Positions 5,931 through 6,166 of a DNA stretch of 6,166 nucleotides are shown piece after piece. Each line of letters starts with the position of its first letter. Positions within the stretch are counted from its first letter, which is position 1. Under the pieces are notes generated by a model, which had not been told where the DNA came from, made no database searches, and was given only the letters and a program-made list of their open reading frames with translations. The translations under genes and the position numbers were made by a program. The stretch comes from an uncultured Bacilli bacterium (GTDB taxonomy: Bacteria; Bacillota_I; Bacilli_A; RF39; UBA660): positions 1 through 6,166 of the forward strand of contig CAKOXR010000052.1 in the NCBI GenBank assembly GCA_934130215.1, given 5' to 3'.

Positions 5931-5953
5931 ATTATCTGTTTTTTAAAACAAGT

Positions 5954-6166
5954 TTATCTATGCATTGATGCTTGTTCTTGTTGCAACTTAACCATATATT
6001 CTATATAATCTTTGTTTTGAGTTAAAGCCCAACACATATTAGTATAATAAATCAATTGTTCTTTAGTTATTTTCCCTGATTCAAAATCTTTATCTAAACT
6101 TTCTTCTTTAGCATCAAAATCCATTCCTAATCCTTCAATCATCGGATCGTGAGCAACAAATAGACC
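5954..6166 (-). CDS. 3' end of an unidentified gene, cut by the window edge
   Basis: Seventy C-terminal residues are visible. The frame is open to the window edge (GLFVAHDP precedes the first internal Met at 6142), so the gene very probably starts outside; the ATG at 6142 has no Shine-Dalgarno sequence. The segment is soluble, acidic and helical, for example AKEESLDKDFESGKITKEQ, then LIYYTNMCWALTQNKDYIEYM, and ends QASMHR at a TAA. One tryptophan is encoded by TGG. I do not recognise the family. After the TAA the same frame stays open for 28 codons to a TAG at 5869-5867 and contains the LDKL repeat, so the gene may once have been longer. Confidence 0.6.
   Translation of the reverse strand, partial: GLFVAHDPMIEGLGMDFDAKEESLDKDFESGKITKEQLIYYTNMCWALTQNKDYIEYMVKLQQEQASMHR

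Larger units (their letters stand above)
5497..5953. other. Gene-free AT-rich stretch with hairpins and possible gene remnants
   Basis: I see no intact gene here. It contains an exact TATAAT at 5638-5643, a bulged hairpin at 5669-5696, a GC-containing terminator-like hairpin at 5731-5754 and a short tandem repeat at 5907-5930. A minus-strand frame without a start codon is open from 5860 to its stop at 5709 and contains protein-like runs such as PECFIILLCGSEKNIKTVVV. It overlaps the second hairpin, so this may be a decayed coding region or a small-RNA locus. Positions 5497-5600 show nothing beyond AT-rich sequence. Confidence 0.5.

Noticed and set aside
1..6166. CRISPR array, tRNA or rRNA gene, insertion-sequence ends
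   Set aside because: I found no regularly spaced repeats with spacers, no cloverleaf-like segment, no rRNA-like GC-rich stretch and no transposase or terminal inverted repeats.

Overview
The window is very AT-rich, double-stranded bacterial chromosome-like DNA with strong Shine-Dalgarno sites (GGAGG, AGGTG, AGGGGG), sigma-A-like promoters and Rho-independent terminators. Together with its protein content (secreted EndA/NucA-type nuclease, Amidase_3, InlB/Flg_new-type surface protein, AAA_14-DUF4143 ATPase), this points to a low-GC Bacillota, most likely an uncultured gut-type Bacilli/Mollicutes-related lineage. That assignment is inference. All tryptophans I checked use TGG and every gene whose stop is visible ends in TAA or TAG, so I see no need for the UGA=Trp code.

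Layout. Positions 1-3790 are a minus-strand block read right to left: a membrane-anchored or secreted DNA/RNA non-specific endonuclease (3769-3065), an N-acetylmuramoyl-L-alanine amidase cut short after its first half (2943-2647), an AAA_14/DUF4143 ATPase (2513-1173), closely followed by an ST7-like TPR protein (1154-273), and then the first codons of another gene (12-1) behind a perfect consensus promoter. At 3770-3911 the direction switches. A divergent plus-strand gene (3912-5057) encodes a type II membrane-anchored surface protein with two InlB-like beta domains and a C-terminal region of six cysteine pairs. It is closed by a clear terminator at 5100-5130.

From 5131 to 5953 there is no intact gene. 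On the minus strand lies a frameshifted, protein-like remnant (5496-5232). A 450-base stretch after it holds two hairpins, the second terminator-like on the plus strand, which may belong to a small RNA; this is a hypothesis. The right edge carries the 3' end of an unrecognised minus-strand gene (6166-5954).

How the genes relate. The nuclease, the amidase remnant and the surface protein all concern the cell envelope or outside, but nothing proves a shared pathway. The ATPase and ST7-like gene are 18 bases apart with the same ribosome-binding-site style and are probably one transcript from a promoter at 2562-2534. I found no convincing new multi-gene system. The most distinctive items are the cysteine-pair architecture of the surface protein, the truncated amidase, the repeated promoter-proximal motif at the left edge and the candidate small RNA.
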